This document shows, in pieces, positions 42,535-51,733 of a stretch of DNA of 64,000 bases; position 1 is the first letter of the stretch; the number at the start of each line of letters is the position of its first letter. Where the stretch lies: positions 6,229,501 to 6,293,500 of the forward strand of contig NZ_AP025343.1 of assembly GCF_021654775.1 (NCBI RefSeq), read 5' to 3'. A program made the position numbers and the translations under genes. The notes below the pieces were generated by a model that searched no databases, was not told the origin of the DNA, and saw nothing but the letters and a program-made list of their open reading frames with translations. The stretch comes from Paenibacillus azoreducens. GTDB taxonomy: Bacteria; Bacillota; Bacilli; Paenibacillales; Paenibacillaceae.

Positions 42535-44523
42535 CTACTTAATTACAACACGAATAATATTTTCAGCAACTCGTTCCATCACCCGATAACCTCTGTCACT
42601 TGCTGTAGCAATGCCATCATCATTACTCTGACAATAACCATTAACTTTACAAGTTCCATCGTCTCGAACTAGAAGTTTACCCATCATACCTACAGCACTC
42701 CATTCAGGACGCTTTTCACGTCGTGTGTAATATTCATCTGGGTTCCACTCAGGGTTTACTAATGGTTGCCATTCTTGTTTTGCTGATTTGATTTCAATTG
42801 TTTCTTCGTTTTCTGTGCCATCTTCTTCATTGATTATAATTCTTGTTTCGGTAACAGCAGGAACATCTATCAAACCATATCTTGTGCGACCCCAATCATC
42901 TGTAAGAAATCTTCCTTTCCAGTTTAGATCATGATTGTCACCAATCACTGATGGATTCGCACTTACAATTCCTAAAATATAGTCGTCTTTTGATGTTACT
43001 TTTCTGATATATTCTCCATCAAGTGTAACAAAATAACCAACTCTATCTTCATTGTCTTGGTTTTGATCTAACCATTCAAACATTTCAGCGTAGTCTGCTC
43101 CGTTTGAGGAATATGATCCTGAACTATACATACCGCCTCGATATGAGATTCTTGCAGCTAAACCTTTTGCATTATATGAACCATTTGCTAGATGCCATGA
43201 ACCAGTTTCCTTTGCATTTCCATATTGGCCCATAATATGGGAGCATTCATATCCATTAGTATCGGTTCCAAGCCCTTCAGCATGTGTGAAGTCACCGCTC
43301 GCTATCGTCTCTTTTCCTTCAGAGTGAGAAGCCCAACCAGTTGCTTTTGTATTTCTTCCTTCCGCGTGGGCATCTGCTCTACTCGCTTCTGTTCCGCATC
43401 CTTCGGCATGAGAATACATTCCACTTGCAATTGTACTCGTACCCTCCGCATGGGATGAATTTCCATCTGCTATCGTGTCACTTCCTTCGGCATGCGCCCA
43501 GTACCCAGTTGCCAATGTTTTAAAGCCTTCAGCATGAGAGCCGTCACCTGAAGCAATTGTCTCTACCCCCTCAGAGTGCGATGGATAAAAATAGGTATAG
43601 ATTTCCTTCTCTTTTAATATATACTTCAATTTTTTATCGATTTCATTTTCTAGAGTTACAGTTTTTTTTGTGCTATCTGAAGAAACGATTTTTACTTTAT
43701 AGGGGGATATCTCTCGATCTTCGCATACTGCCCACACGAAATCACCAGGTTTAAAAACAGCTTCGAAAATGTACCCATCCAATGATAAAAATAATGTTCT
43801 ATTTGCATTGTCTTGAGATTTTACTATTCCAGTATAACTGTTAGTTGCTATTGTTTTATTTCCTTCGGCATGAGATACGTAACCCATTGCAAAAGTATTG
43901 CGTCCTTCCACATGGGAATAATCACCACCAGCTATTGTTTGATAACCTTCTGCATGAGAATACATTCCTCTCGCTTTTGTATTGCCGCCCTCTGCATGGG
44001 CAGTGTCACCACTTGCCTCTGTATTATATCCTTCCGCATGAGAATCAGAATTACTTGCTTTTGTTAGATATCCTTCTGCATGAGATCTACTCCCACTCGC
44101 TATTGTTTGATATCCTTCTGCATGAGAGTAGTCACCACTTGCCGTTGTATTTAGACCTTCTGCGCTAGAGAATCTTCCAGATTGTGTTACACCAGAAACC
44201 TGTTTGTGAGTAGTTGATGCCAAATGTGTAGTAAGGTTATCTTGTGCCACCTTCCCTTGATCATAAGCTGACTTGATTGCCTTCTCCGTCGCCGCCACAT
44301 TCTCCCGTGTACCATCCGTTGCATTTGACAACTGCACAATCCCTTTTTGAGTCAGAGAAGCGTCTGGGATTTTAATATCCGCCAGCCCATCCTGCACATC
44401 CTTCACAGCTTTATCAATCTTATCCCAGTTATCATTCAACATCGTTTTGATATTAAAAGTATCGTTTCCATCCGTAACCGGGTCCTTTTTCAAAAGCCCC
44501 AGATTCGGTGTATTACTAGCCAT
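42535..44523 (-). CDS. T2 tail fibre with YadA-head-like repeats and Peptidase_G2-like C-terminus
   Basis: 662 residues from ATG 44523 (AGGAGG 8 nt upstream). N-terminal ASNTPNLGLLKKDPVTDGND and ASLTQKGIVQLSNATDGTRE are standard fibre attachment text. Then 16 units of 14 residues of the form SHAEGxxTxASGxx in two blocks of eight, split by an ~80-residue insert (GYIFEAVFKPGDFVWAVCED region). This left-handed roll is the trimeric YadA/Hia head type. The C-terminus (NGADYAEMFEWLDQNQDNED, VGYFVTLDGE, EWSAVGMMGKLLVRDDG) matches self-cleaving Peptidase_G2 fibre ends that help trimer folding. Likely the target-binding fibre of T2. Confidence 0.85.
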   Translation of the reverse strand: MASNTPNLGLLKKDPVTDGNDTFNIKTMLNDNWDKIDKAVKDVQDGLADIKIPDASLTQKGIVQLSNATDGTRENVAATEKAIKSAYDQGKVAQDNLTTHLASTTHKQVSGVTQSGRFSSAEGLNTTASGDYSHAEGYQTIASGSRSHAEGYLTKASNSDSHAEGYNTEASGDTAHAEGGNTKARGMYSHAEGYQTIAGGDYSHVEGRNTFAMGYVSHAEGNKTIATNSYTGIVKSQDNANRTLFLSLDGYIFEAVFKPGDFVWAVCEDREISPYKVKIVSSDSTKKTVTLENEIDKKLKYILKEKEIYTYFYPSHSEGVETIASGDGSHAEGFKTLATGYWAHAEGSDTIADGNSSHAEGTSTIASGMYSHAEGCGTEASRADAHAEGRNTKATGWASHSEGKETIASGDFTHAEGLGTDTNGYECSHIMGQYGNAKETGSWHLANGSYNAKGLAARISYRGGMYSSGSYSSNGADYAEMFEWLDQNQDNEDRVGYFVTLDGEYIRKVTSKDDYILGIVSANPSVIGDNHDLNWKGRFLTDDWGRTRYGLIDVPAVTETRIIINEEDGTENEETIEIKSAKQEWQPLVNPEWNPDEYYTRREKRPEWSAVGMMGKLLVRDDGTCKVNGYCQSNDDGIATASDRGYRVMERVAENIIRVVIK

Positions 44524-44524
44524 T

Positions 44525-45091
44525 TCATGCACCTCCTGCAAAAATCGATAATGGTGTTTGTTCCATTTGAGACAAGGTCATCTTTTCATGAATATCGCGG
44601 ATCAAGAGATAGTTAAATTCAAATTTCACTGCCAAGTGTGCTGGTTTGATCTCTTCGATGGCCGCTTTCAAATCCTCCAGGTTCGGCGGAATGCCGACGG
44701 AATCAATGAATTTGACAGTAAAGCCCCATTGCTCGGGCTGAAAAGAAACCGCAACTTTGCCGCCGTGATAGGCTTCTGCCACGTTTTTCACCAGGCTCCC
44801 GGAGAACTTGCCCGCTCCCCGCAGCTTGGATTCGATGACAGCCCGCCGCTGGTCGAGCGGCTTGGACAGATCGGTGGGAATGCCAAGTTCGAACTCCCAG
44901 CGGCTTAAGCCCCAGGTCGCCGTACGCACAAAAAATTGCGCAGCCGCTGCCTCCAACGCCTGATAAAGCAGGTCCATTTCGCTGCCCTTGGCATCCATAT
45001 CGGCCTGCATTACCCGGGAGTTCTCGTAATAGGCCGGCAGATAAGAAAACAGCTCGCGTCCCCGCAAGCTGCTCATCACCATATTATTCAC
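44525..45091 (-). CDS. xkdU: T2 baseplate protein XkdU-like (DUF2313)
   Basis: 188 residues; several starts are possible (GTG 45091 with AAGGTGA upstream, ATG 45082, ATG 45076). SLRGRELFSYLPAYYENSRV, RWEFELGIPTDLSKPLDQRRAVIESKLRGAGKF and YHGGKVAVSFQPEQWGFTVKF match the XkdU/YmfQ group. Overlaps baseplate J by 8 bp. Followed after 1 bp by the fibre gene. Confidence 0.82.
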   Translation of the reverse strand: MNNMVMSSLRGRELFSYLPAYYENSRVMQADMDAKGSEMDLLYQALEAAAAQFFVRTATWGLSRWEFELGIPTDLSKPLDQRRAVIESKLRGAGKFSGSLVKNVAEAYHGGKVAVSFQPEQWGFTVKFIDSVGIPPNLEDLKAAIEEIKPAHLAVKFEFNYLLIRDIHEKMTLSQMEQTPLSIFAGGA

Positions 45092-46238
45092 TTACGCTCA
45101 CCTTCCCCAGCACCGCCACCTGACCGGACTTGATTTCGATGTTTTGCTGCTCGGTATTGCCGTTAATGGACAAATCCGAGTAGTCCACGATGATCGGAAT
45201 GTCGAGGAGGACCGCAGCGATTCGCGTATAACGCACCAGCGGGTCCTTCCGGTTGAAGGCGATCTGCTTCAAATAGACGGTAACCCCCTCCTCGATTAGC
45301 TTCCGGATTTCATCTAGGGTCGAAGGCTTTTCTTTGGTCCGCTGTACTTTTACGGAGATGTTAATCTTCACTTCCTCCGCAGGCAAAACGGTCACGATCG
45401 GCCCTGCCGGCGCCACACCTTCGCCTTGTCCATCCTGGGTCGGGTCGACATGCTTCTGCACTGCCGTCACAATTTCCGGGCTTGCTGCATGCTTGTCCGT
45501 ATCCAAAAGATACAGCGCAACCGTGCCCGGACCTTTCCATAATGGAACTACTTCCACACCGCCAACCCCGGCGATTTCATTGGCCCACTGCATGTACTGC
45601 GCCTTATTGCCGCTTGTCCCTTGACTGCGGACTTTGGCATAAAAACGCTCCAACAGCGACTGGTCCGACTCGGTATCCGCCCCGCTTCGGGTCGGTTCCG
45701 GGTTGGTGACAGAAGCAATTCCGCTAATCGCCGAGGACATCACCTGAATGACGCCTGCGGGCACATTGCCGTTTTTGCCTGGAGTGACCGCGCGAATCGC
45801 GGCGCTTCCTGCACCGGAGTCATCGAGAATCACGGCTGCCGTTGTTTCAAATTCAATGGAAGCTTCCCCGGAAATCTCGTCGGCAGGAGTAGCGATAAAA
45901 GTACCCGCAGGCACTTTCGTGCCCGGCTTCCCCGTAAAGACGACCCGCCCGGATGAAGCTACCGCCGCCCGTCTCGCGATGCCATGCTCAGCAGTCCGCA
46001 AATCCAACTCTGCGGAGCGGAATTTGTCGTCATCGCTGGCCGCCGTGCTGGCAAACCCGCGTCTGAGCAGCTCCTGCGCCCAAATCGCCGCCTCGGACAG
46101 CATAAACGCCACCGGAGCCTGCGCATCCCAAATAAAAGAGCCTTCCGATTTATCGATATCCGAAGGCACTTTACCTAGCATACGGTTTAATATTTCTTCT
46201 TCCGTCTGTTCCTGCAAATATTGCGGTAAATCCGCCAT
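45084..46238 (-). CDS. xkdT: T2 baseplate J-like protein (XkdT)
   Basis: 384 residues: LQEQTEEEILNRMLGKVPSD, IDKSEGSFIWDA, RTAEHGIARRAAVASSGRVVF, SLLERFYAKVRSQGTSGN and KAQYMQWANEIAGVGGVEVVPLW. Same family as T1 XkdT with only moderate similarity. A wedge protein of the contractile baseplate. One-base junction with XkdS. Confidence 0.92.
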   Translation of the reverse strand: MADLPQYLQEQTEEEILNRMLGKVPSDIDKSEGSFIWDAQAPVAFMLSEAAIWAQELLRRGFASTAASDDDKFRSAELDLRTAEHGIARRAAVASSGRVVFTGKPGTKVPAGTFIATPADEISGEASIEFETTAAVILDDSGAGSAAIRAVTPGKNGNVPAGVIQVMSSAISGIASVTNPEPTRSGADTESDQSLLERFYAKVRSQGTSGNKAQYMQWANEIAGVGGVEVVPLWKGPGTVALYLLDTDKHAASPEIVTAVQKHVDPTQDGQGEGVAPAGPIVTVLPAEEVKINISVKVQRTKEKPSTLDEIRKLIEEGVTVYLKQIAFNRKDPLVRYTRIAAVLLDIPIIVDYSDLSINGNTEQQNIEIKSGQVAVLGKVSVSE

Positions 46239-46693
46239 TAGATCACCACGCTTTCCAATGTTTCGATTTCATCACGGATATTTGTAATCCGGCAGCTGAA
46301 CCGGCATGTTTCCCCTTCCCAGGCAAAAACAAACTGATCCACGCTCTGCGTTCTTGCATCCGCCAGCAGCGTTTCGGTTACCATCCGCCGGATTTCGCTT
46401 TCCTGCAAAGCCCTGCTGGTGCCGCCGATCAGGTCCTCAAGCTCGCTGCCGTAGTCCCGTGAATAAATAAGATGGCGATAACGCGGGGTCCGGATGGCTT
46501 TTTCGCACCAGATGACCCAGGCTTCTTTGTCGTCTGCCACCGCCATTTTGCGGGTCGGAGACATAACGAATTCCCCCTTGTCAAAATCGAAGCGCCAGCT
46601 TCGGCCAAACACGGCCCCGCCAGATTCCAATTCTTCAGCGACAGGTTCGTCTGTCCAAACCATATCCGGCGTGTCGGGAAATAAATTAGCCAT
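46238..46693 (-). CDS. xkdS: T2 baseplate protein XkdS (DUF2634)
   Basis: 151 residues: ANLFPDTPDMVWTDEPVAEE, SWRFDFDKGEFVMSPTRKMAVAD, AWVIWCEKAIRTPRYRHLIYSRDYGSELEDL. DUF2634/gp25-like wedge protein. Overlaps XkdR by 8 bp. Confidence 0.87.
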   Translation of the reverse strand: MANLFPDTPDMVWTDEPVAEELESGGAVFGRSWRFDFDKGEFVMSPTRKMAVADDKEAWVIWCEKAIRTPRYRHLIYSRDYGSELEDLIGGTSRALQESEIRRMVTETLLADARTQSVDQFVFAWEGETCRFSCRITNIRDEIETLESVVI

Positions 46694-47072
46694 TTGCGCT
46701 CACCACCTTACACACCACCACAACGTCATTCCCTCCGTTTACCTGAACAACAAGCACACGATCCCCCGGTTTTAGGGCAAGCTTAAGGCTGACATCTTCA
46801 ATTTCAGTTTTTTGAAAATCAAAAGAAGTCTCCCCCCAATTGTGTTCAGCAGACGTCGCAATGCCATTCATATTATGGCGGGGAACGGAAAACAGTCCCG
46901 GCAGCTCTGCGACCATATAATCCTGAAACTCATGTTTGAAATCATCCAGCTTCAGGCCGGTTCCGGTAATAGTGCCAAGGACAGCCCCAACACCCCCGAG
47001 CGCCTGCTTGGCATGCTTGCCAACGGAGGAAAAAAGCGCGGATGCCAGTTGTCCGTAAGGATCTTTATTCAA
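46686..47072 (-). CDS. xkdR: T2 baseplate protein XkdR (DUF2577)
   Basis: 128 residues. Hydrophobic start DPYGQLASALFSSVGKHAKQALGG, a middle KLDDFKHEFQDYMVAELPGL, and the end LKLALKPGDRVLVVQVNGGNDVVVVCKV, the shared OB-like ending of DUF2577 proteins. Overlaps XkdQ by 8 bp, coupled translation. Confidence 0.82.
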   Translation of the reverse strand: MNKDPYGQLASALFSSVGKHAKQALGGVGAVLGTITGTGLKLDDFKHEFQDYMVAELPGLFSVPRHNMNGIATSAEHNWGETSFDFQKTEIEDVSLKLALKPGDRVLVVQVNGGNDVVVVCKVVSANG

Positions 47073-48042
47073 GATAAAACCTCCTTTTCACGTCATCATA
47101 GGTGCCAAGCTCCAGCGACATGCTGCCCGGATTCCCCAACTCCCGGCTGACCGAGATGACCAGCAGCTTGAGCGAACCGAACATCACGGCGTCCCCGGCG
47201 CGGATCGTGTTGATATCCGGACCGTTCAGGGAGATGGTCTGCTGAATTCCCCGCAGCTTGCTTTTCGCCAGCTCTGTGGCCGCCGCTTTCGACTTCACTT
47301 CATCATCCTGGATAATCGCCTGAAGCAGACCGAATTTATCGGTATCCTTCTTCTCGATCGCCATCACTTTGGATGGTACCTCTTTCCCGGATTCGCTGGC
47401 AGCGGTTGCGAGTACTTTCACTTGAGTTGCAGCCCCCTCGAGCGTGCGTGATTGAGTCGTATCCGTGACATGCTCCAGAATATACACATCCTTATTTGAG
47501 CCAAGCTCGTAAAGCTCCAATCCCGATGAAATCATACGGGGGTGGTACAGCTTCCCGCCAGCTTTTGCTGTCTCCCTTAGATCGGCAAACATACTGGCAT
47601 AAATGGACTGCGTCCGATATACCGAACGGCCAAGCTTTTTGCCTGTATCCGGCAGTTTGGCGATTTTCAGATTCCAGTCGGCTGCATATTTTTTGAAGCG
47701 TTGGCTCGCGGTCTGTTTGGCCGGGAACAAATATTCGTCCTCAGATTTATCCAAGTAAATCGTCCTGTCGTAAACCGTCAGGGTAATACGCTTGGTTCCG
47801 TTATTGCTGCTTTCCACTTCCCAAACGACACCCGGATGCAGCAGCGGTACATAGTCCTTTTTTCCGTAAGGAATTCCGCTGATCCGAATAGACATGCCCG
47901 GGTTGATCGGGGGCATATCCGGCGTCGCCACCATGTTCACAGTTCCTTGATAGGCAACCTGCTCAAGCGAATCTCGCAAATTGATCGCCTCTACCAAAGC
48001 GGACAAATCATATTTATCCTGCAAAATAACCTTGTAACTCAT
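47065..48042 (-). CDS. xkdQ: T2 baseplate hub protein XkdQ (VgrG/Pvc8-like)
   Basis: 325 residues: SYKVILQDKYDLSALVEAINL, GMSIRISGIPYGKKDYVPLL, TLTVYDRTIYLDKSEDEYLF and the tail SMSLELGTYDDVKRRFYLE. Hub core as in T1 XkdQ. ATGA overlap with XkdP stop at 48039. Confidence 0.87.
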   Translation of the reverse strand: MSYKVILQDKYDLSALVEAINLRDSLEQVAYQGTVNMVATPDMPPINPGMSIRISGIPYGKKDYVPLLHPGVVWEVESSNNGTKRITLTVYDRTIYLDKSEDEYLFPAKQTASQRFKKYAADWNLKIAKLPDTGKKLGRSVYRTQSIYASMFADLRETAKAGGKLYHPRMISSGLELYELGSNKDVYILEHVTDTTQSRTLEGAATQVKVLATAASESGKEVPSKVMAIEKKDTDKFGLLQAIIQDDEVKSKAAATELAKSKLRGIQQTISLNGPDINTIRAGDAVMFGSLKLLVISVSRELGNPGSMSLELGTYDDVKRRFYLE

Positions 48043-48701
48043 GGCAGCACCAGCTTCTGTCCCGGTTTAATCGCATTCGGGTTATTGCCGATCAGCTTCT
48101 TGTTCAACTGATAGATCCGGTTCCATTCCGAACTATTGCCCAGCTCCAGCTTTGCGATTTTGGAAAGCGAGTCGCCCGGCTTCACCGTATAGGTTTTGTT
48201 TTTGGCCTTCATATCGACACGCGGCTTCTTATTGATTGCGGTTGCATTTGCGGCTTTGCCATTGCCTGCTCCTGCTGCGGTTTTCATCACCTTCAGCTCT
48301 CTCCATGTCCGGAGCGTGATTTCAAAGGACACATCCCCCGGTTCGCCGCCACGGAACGTAGATTGATGCGAAGCTACAAATACCGGCACATTCACGGCCG
48401 TTTTAGAAATAATAAAACGCAGAGGCGTTTTTAACGCCAAAAATTCATTCAGCTTGTTCATCGCCGTCTGTGGATCAGGAAGTTCTTCCTCTTTTCCCCG
48501 GCAAAAGGATTCATCGAATGTTTTAGGAAAAAAAGAGGCGAAGGAAATTTCCTTCACCTTATCCCCCTGCGGAAAATCGAATTCCCCGGATGACAAAATA
48601 TTCACTGTATCCAGACCCTTTTGCCTTGAGATCGTAACTTCTTCCGGGTTGACCGGAAACAGAAAATCTTTCCCTTTGCCGTCCCTCAGCACAAATTCCA
48701 T
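48039..48701 (-). CDS. xkdP: T2 LysM tail protein XkdP
   Basis: 220 residues from ATG 48701 (GGAGG 8 nt upstream). The frame is open back to 48764, but that part is a MITE fragment and should not count as coding. MEFVLRDGKGKDFLFPVNPE then EVTISRQKG and an assembly domain; residues ~165-220 are LysM (TYTVKPGDSLSKIAKLELGNSSEW, NPNAIKPGQKLVLP). Joins tube and baseplate and may touch peptidoglycan. Confidence 0.9.
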   Translation of the reverse strand: MEFVLRDGKGKDFLFPVNPEEVTISRQKGLDTVNILSSGEFDFPQGDKVKEISFASFFPKTFDESFCRGKEEELPDPQTAMNKLNEFLALKTPLRFIISKTAVNVPVFVASHQSTFRGGEPGDVSFEITLRTWRELKVMKTAAGAGNGKAANATAINKKPRVDMKAKNKTYTVKPGDSLSKIAKLELGNSSEWNRIYQLNKKLIGNNPNAIKPGQKLVLP

Positions 48702-48745
48702 TGCTTCCGCCTCCCTCCTTTCAGCAAAATTGACCAGCAAACCAT

Positions 48746-48800
48746 CTATATAAGTTAAACTCATGATTTTAACAATGAAGGCAGTCGGATGGAATCCGCT
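48746..48800. mobile_element. MITE-like fragment (one end) inside T2
   Basis: CTATATAAGTTAAACTCATG then ATGAAGGCAGTCGGATGGAAT matches the left ~55 bp of the elements at 9112, 10738 and 18670. The other end is missing. It fills the space between the tape measure stop (48801) and xkdP. Confidence 0.65.
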
Positions 48801-51089
48801 TTAAGCAAGCGCCATAGACTGCGGTTTCCGATTTTGCGTCGCCTTCGCGAATTCCGCCCGTAAACGCTGGCCGACTTGCTGGATAATGCCTTCGACATCA
48901 ACCGGGTACTCCTCATGAACCGTAACCTGTACGGCTCCCGCCGGAAGATTAAACTGGTTTGTCGTTTCCGTTTTGAAGTCGCGCAGGAATCCGGATAACT
49001 CGCTCATTTGTTCTGGACTGATTTGAACAACTTGCGGAACTTTGCTGGTGGCTGCTGCGGCATTACTGGATACTGCGGACTGCATACGCGGACTTGGACC
49101 AGGAACATTCGCCCCGGCCATCGGAAGCGTTCCTACAGATGCTGACAATGCTGCCCCGTACATAACCGACGGTACTGATTGTTTTGGCGGAATGGAAGGA
49201 CCAGGGATCGCCGCAGGTTTTTCGGCAATATCCTCTTTAGGCTTCTTCTTTTTGCCAAATAGTCCGGAGACCCAGCCTGTTACGGAAGAGAAGGCCTCTT
49301 TGGCCTTCGGAGCGATATCAGAAACAAATCCTCCGATTTTTCCGCCGACAAAATCTCCGAGAGCACCTCCAACCGTAGTTCCCAATATAGTGCCTACACC
49401 TGGAATAGGAATCAGACTTCCCACGGCGCCGCCAATGACGGAACCTATCGTTCCACCTGCGGCGGAACCTATCGCTTTGGCCCGTTCCTTACCAGGCTCG
49501 GCGGTAGCAATAGAAGCCGCATCGGCTACTAGACTGAGTGGACCGAGCAGCTTCTTCATTCCGCCTTTCATAATCCCGCCGGCCAGGCTGCCAAGACCGC
49601 TTTTTCCAACGTTGTCAATCGCAGAACCTGCCAGTGAAGCTGCCTTGGAAGCTATCCCGGTCTTGCCTCCAAGAAGTTCTTTGCCATGCTTCCATAAATC
49701 TTGAGCCCCGCCAATAATGTCTACACCTGCTGAACCAACCGTTTGAAGCAGCTCACCGCTTTTTCCGGCTAATTTGAATAATTTCGAGCCAGCCTTGGCG
49801 ATTTTATTCGGTTTAGCTGCTCCGCCCTTTGCTTTACCGTCTGAACTAAACGGACTGAAGATCGCGTTTGCTCCACCTTTCAGAATTTTACCGGCCACGC
49901 CAAGGCCGCCTTTTCCAACTTTAACAGCAGCAGAGCCAGCAAAAGAAAATGCTTTGGAAACGGCGCTCCCGCCGCCTTTTAACAGATCTTTTCCTTTGCC
50001 CCATATTCCTTTGGTCTTAGCGGCTAAGCTTTCACCAACAGGACCGAGCGATTTGGCACCCTTCTTAGCCCACTCGCCTACCTTGGAAGCAACAGCGCTA
50101 AGCTTCCCTGGTTTACTTTCTGGATTTTTCGATTTGCCGAAACCAAGCGCACCAAACAATTTACCTGCGCCGCCCTTAAAAACATTGCCTGTTCCCTTAA
50201 GAACATCGCCGGTTTTAGTTACCAAGCTACTGTTTTTAATTTTTCCGAAGGTGGTGCTGATCAATGAAGATGCTTTGTTCGCAAACGCACTGTTTTTGAA
50301 CATATCTTTTCCGCGGCCCATCAGCCCTTTGGCCTTGTTAAAGAGGCCTCCGCCGGTTTTTTTTACAGAATTAAGAAGCTTGGAACCAACCTTTTTGGGT
50401 TTTGTCTGCTTATTTGCTTTGCTTCGTTTCGGTTTCTTATTTTTGGATCCTTTTTTACCCTTGCGGCCTTTGTTCCCCCCATAATTACCGTTACCTATAC
50501 ATTGACATTGGCAAATCTGGGGACCTGCTTCCTTCTCGACATTGTTCCAAACGTCCTTAAGCCCTTTGAGTTTTTCCGGAATCTCGCCTGCACTTTTCAA
50601 GCCTCCGCCCAAAGTTTTAAGATCCGAAAAAATGGCTTTCAGGTTATCCAGGAAACTAGCAGGATCTTCCTTGGGTCCACCCCCGGATTTACCTCCCCCT
50701 ATAACCGCTGTCATCTTATTCATCACGACGGTATTAGCCGTAAGAGAGCTGACCAGAGCCGAGAAATTGGGTGCTGCTTGATTGGCTTGATTAGACTTAC
50801 CTTCAACCTTCAATATTCCGGGCGTCTGAACCACCTTCAACTTCACCGTTCCCGACGCATGGATCACCTGCGATTTCACGCGGTTGATCTTGTGCAGAAT
50901 TTGGTCCAGCCCTTTGGAGGCATAGTCCTTCAGCACAATCTCCGGCGCCATGCGGGTGCGGCCAATGCGCAGCACACGCCCTTGGATACGTTCAAAATAA
51001 CGTTCCATGGCGCGCAGCTCCCGGTTGGCTTTGATGACGTTTTTCGGTTCGATGACCAGGTTCATGCGGCAATTCATCGCTTGTGCCAA
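48801..51089 (-). CDS. T2 tail tape measure protein, unusually basic with glycine-zipper end
   Basis: 762 residues from TTG 51089 (AGGAGG 9 nt upstream). N-terminal CRMNLVIEPKNVIKANRELR, then a very lysine- and glycine-rich middle (GNKGRKGKKGSKNKKPKRSK, KKTGGGLFNKAKGLMGRGKD, GKGKDLLKGGGSAVSKAF). From about residue 560 lies a glycine-zipper membrane-like stretch (AAGGTIGSVIGGAVGSLIPI, LGTTVGGALGDFVGGKIGGF) and a C-terminus RLRAEFAKATQNR. Position and length fit a tape measure, which fixes tube length and travels down the tube. Its composition is unlike T1's and recalls pore-forming peptides. Confidence 0.82.
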   Translation of the reverse strand: MAQAMNCRMNLVIEPKNVIKANRELRAMERYFERIQGRVLRIGRTRMAPEIVLKDYASKGLDQILHKINRVKSQVIHASGTVKLKVVQTPGILKVEGKSNQANQAAPNFSALVSSLTANTVVMNKMTAVIGGGKSGGGPKEDPASFLDNLKAIFSDLKTLGGGLKSAGEIPEKLKGLKDVWNNVEKEAGPQICQCQCIGNGNYGGNKGRKGKKGSKNKKPKRSKANKQTKPKKVGSKLLNSVKKTGGGLFNKAKGLMGRGKDMFKNSAFANKASSLISTTFGKIKNSSLVTKTGDVLKGTGNVFKGGAGKLFGALGFGKSKNPESKPGKLSAVASKVGEWAKKGAKSLGPVGESLAAKTKGIWGKGKDLLKGGGSAVSKAFSFAGSAAVKVGKGGLGVAGKILKGGANAIFSPFSSDGKAKGGAAKPNKIAKAGSKLFKLAGKSGELLQTVGSAGVDIIGGAQDLWKHGKELLGGKTGIASKAASLAGSAIDNVGKSGLGSLAGGIMKGGMKKLLGPLSLVADAASIATAEPGKERAKAIGSAAGGTIGSVIGGAVGSLIPIPGVGTILGTTVGGALGDFVGGKIGGFVSDIAPKAKEAFSSVTGWVSGLFGKKKKPKEDIAEKPAAIPGPSIPPKQSVPSVMYGAALSASVGTLPMAGANVPGPSPRMQSAVSSNAAAATSKVPQVVQISPEQMSELSGFLRDFKTETTNQFNLPAGAVQVTVHEEYPVDVEGIIQQVGQRLRAEFAKATQNRKPQSMALA

Positions 51090-51108
51090 TATGTTTCACC
51101 TCCTTGCA

Positions 51109-51698
51109 TTAAGGATTCTGAGCCGCCATTCGTTCGATCTCTTCCCCGGCAAAAGCCAGCAAAAGCAAACGTTCGCCGCGCGGCAGCCTCCAAAAATCTC
51201 CGGGACGAAGGTGATGCCGTACCCACAGGTGATACAGCATCGTCGTCATTCCCCCGGAGTTAATCAGTTTTTTAGGTCGTCAATATCAACGCCGAAACCG
51301 GACAGCTCCAGCACCTTGTCGCCGACGGCATCCAGTTCGCCTGCCAGCAGCAGGCGGCGCACCGCCTGTTCCCCGCCGGACAGCTTCATGCGGCTTGTAA
51401 TGCGCGGGTCGCCCCAACCACTGAGTGGTAGCCCCTTCACTTCAAGTTTGCTCGTAGCTTCCGCAATAAGCATCGCATTAAATGTCTCGCCGTCCACCTT
51501 CTCTTCCACCGAACCCTTCACGGTGCGGCGGATCGTGCAGCGTTCGCGGATGCTGTCCACTTTGCTGGACGTCAGGCCGTGCAGGACAATCATCATGTCC
51601 AACCGTTTGATGCGGACAGTCTCTTCCGGCAGTTTCTCCGCCGCTTCAAACAGGCTGTCCAAAATTTGCTCTTCCGTCATATGTTCATGCAAGCTCAT
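51109..51698 (-). CDS. xkdN: T2 tail assembly chaperone XkdN with programmed -1 frameshift extension
   Basis: Zero frame: ATG 51698 to TGA at 51264, 144 residues (SLHEHMTEEQILDSLFEAAE ... DIDDLKN). The last codons CTA AAA AAC hold the slippery heptamer A AAA AAC. In -1 frame the text goes on LINSGGMTTMLYHLWVRHHL, RPGDFWRLPRGERLL and ends AAQNP at TAA 51109, adding about 52 residues, all coding-like. Same site and frame relation as in T1, although the proteins share little sequence. The long form probably links tube subunits to the tape measure whose gene follows. Confidence 0.82.
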
Positions 51699-51733
51699 TT
51701 GTCATTCTCCTTTATGATTGAAATTGAAAATGA

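Noticed and set aside
48702..48764. Upstream in-frame start for T2 xkdP
   Set aside because: The extra codons lie in a MITE fragment, while ATG 48701 has a strong RBS.
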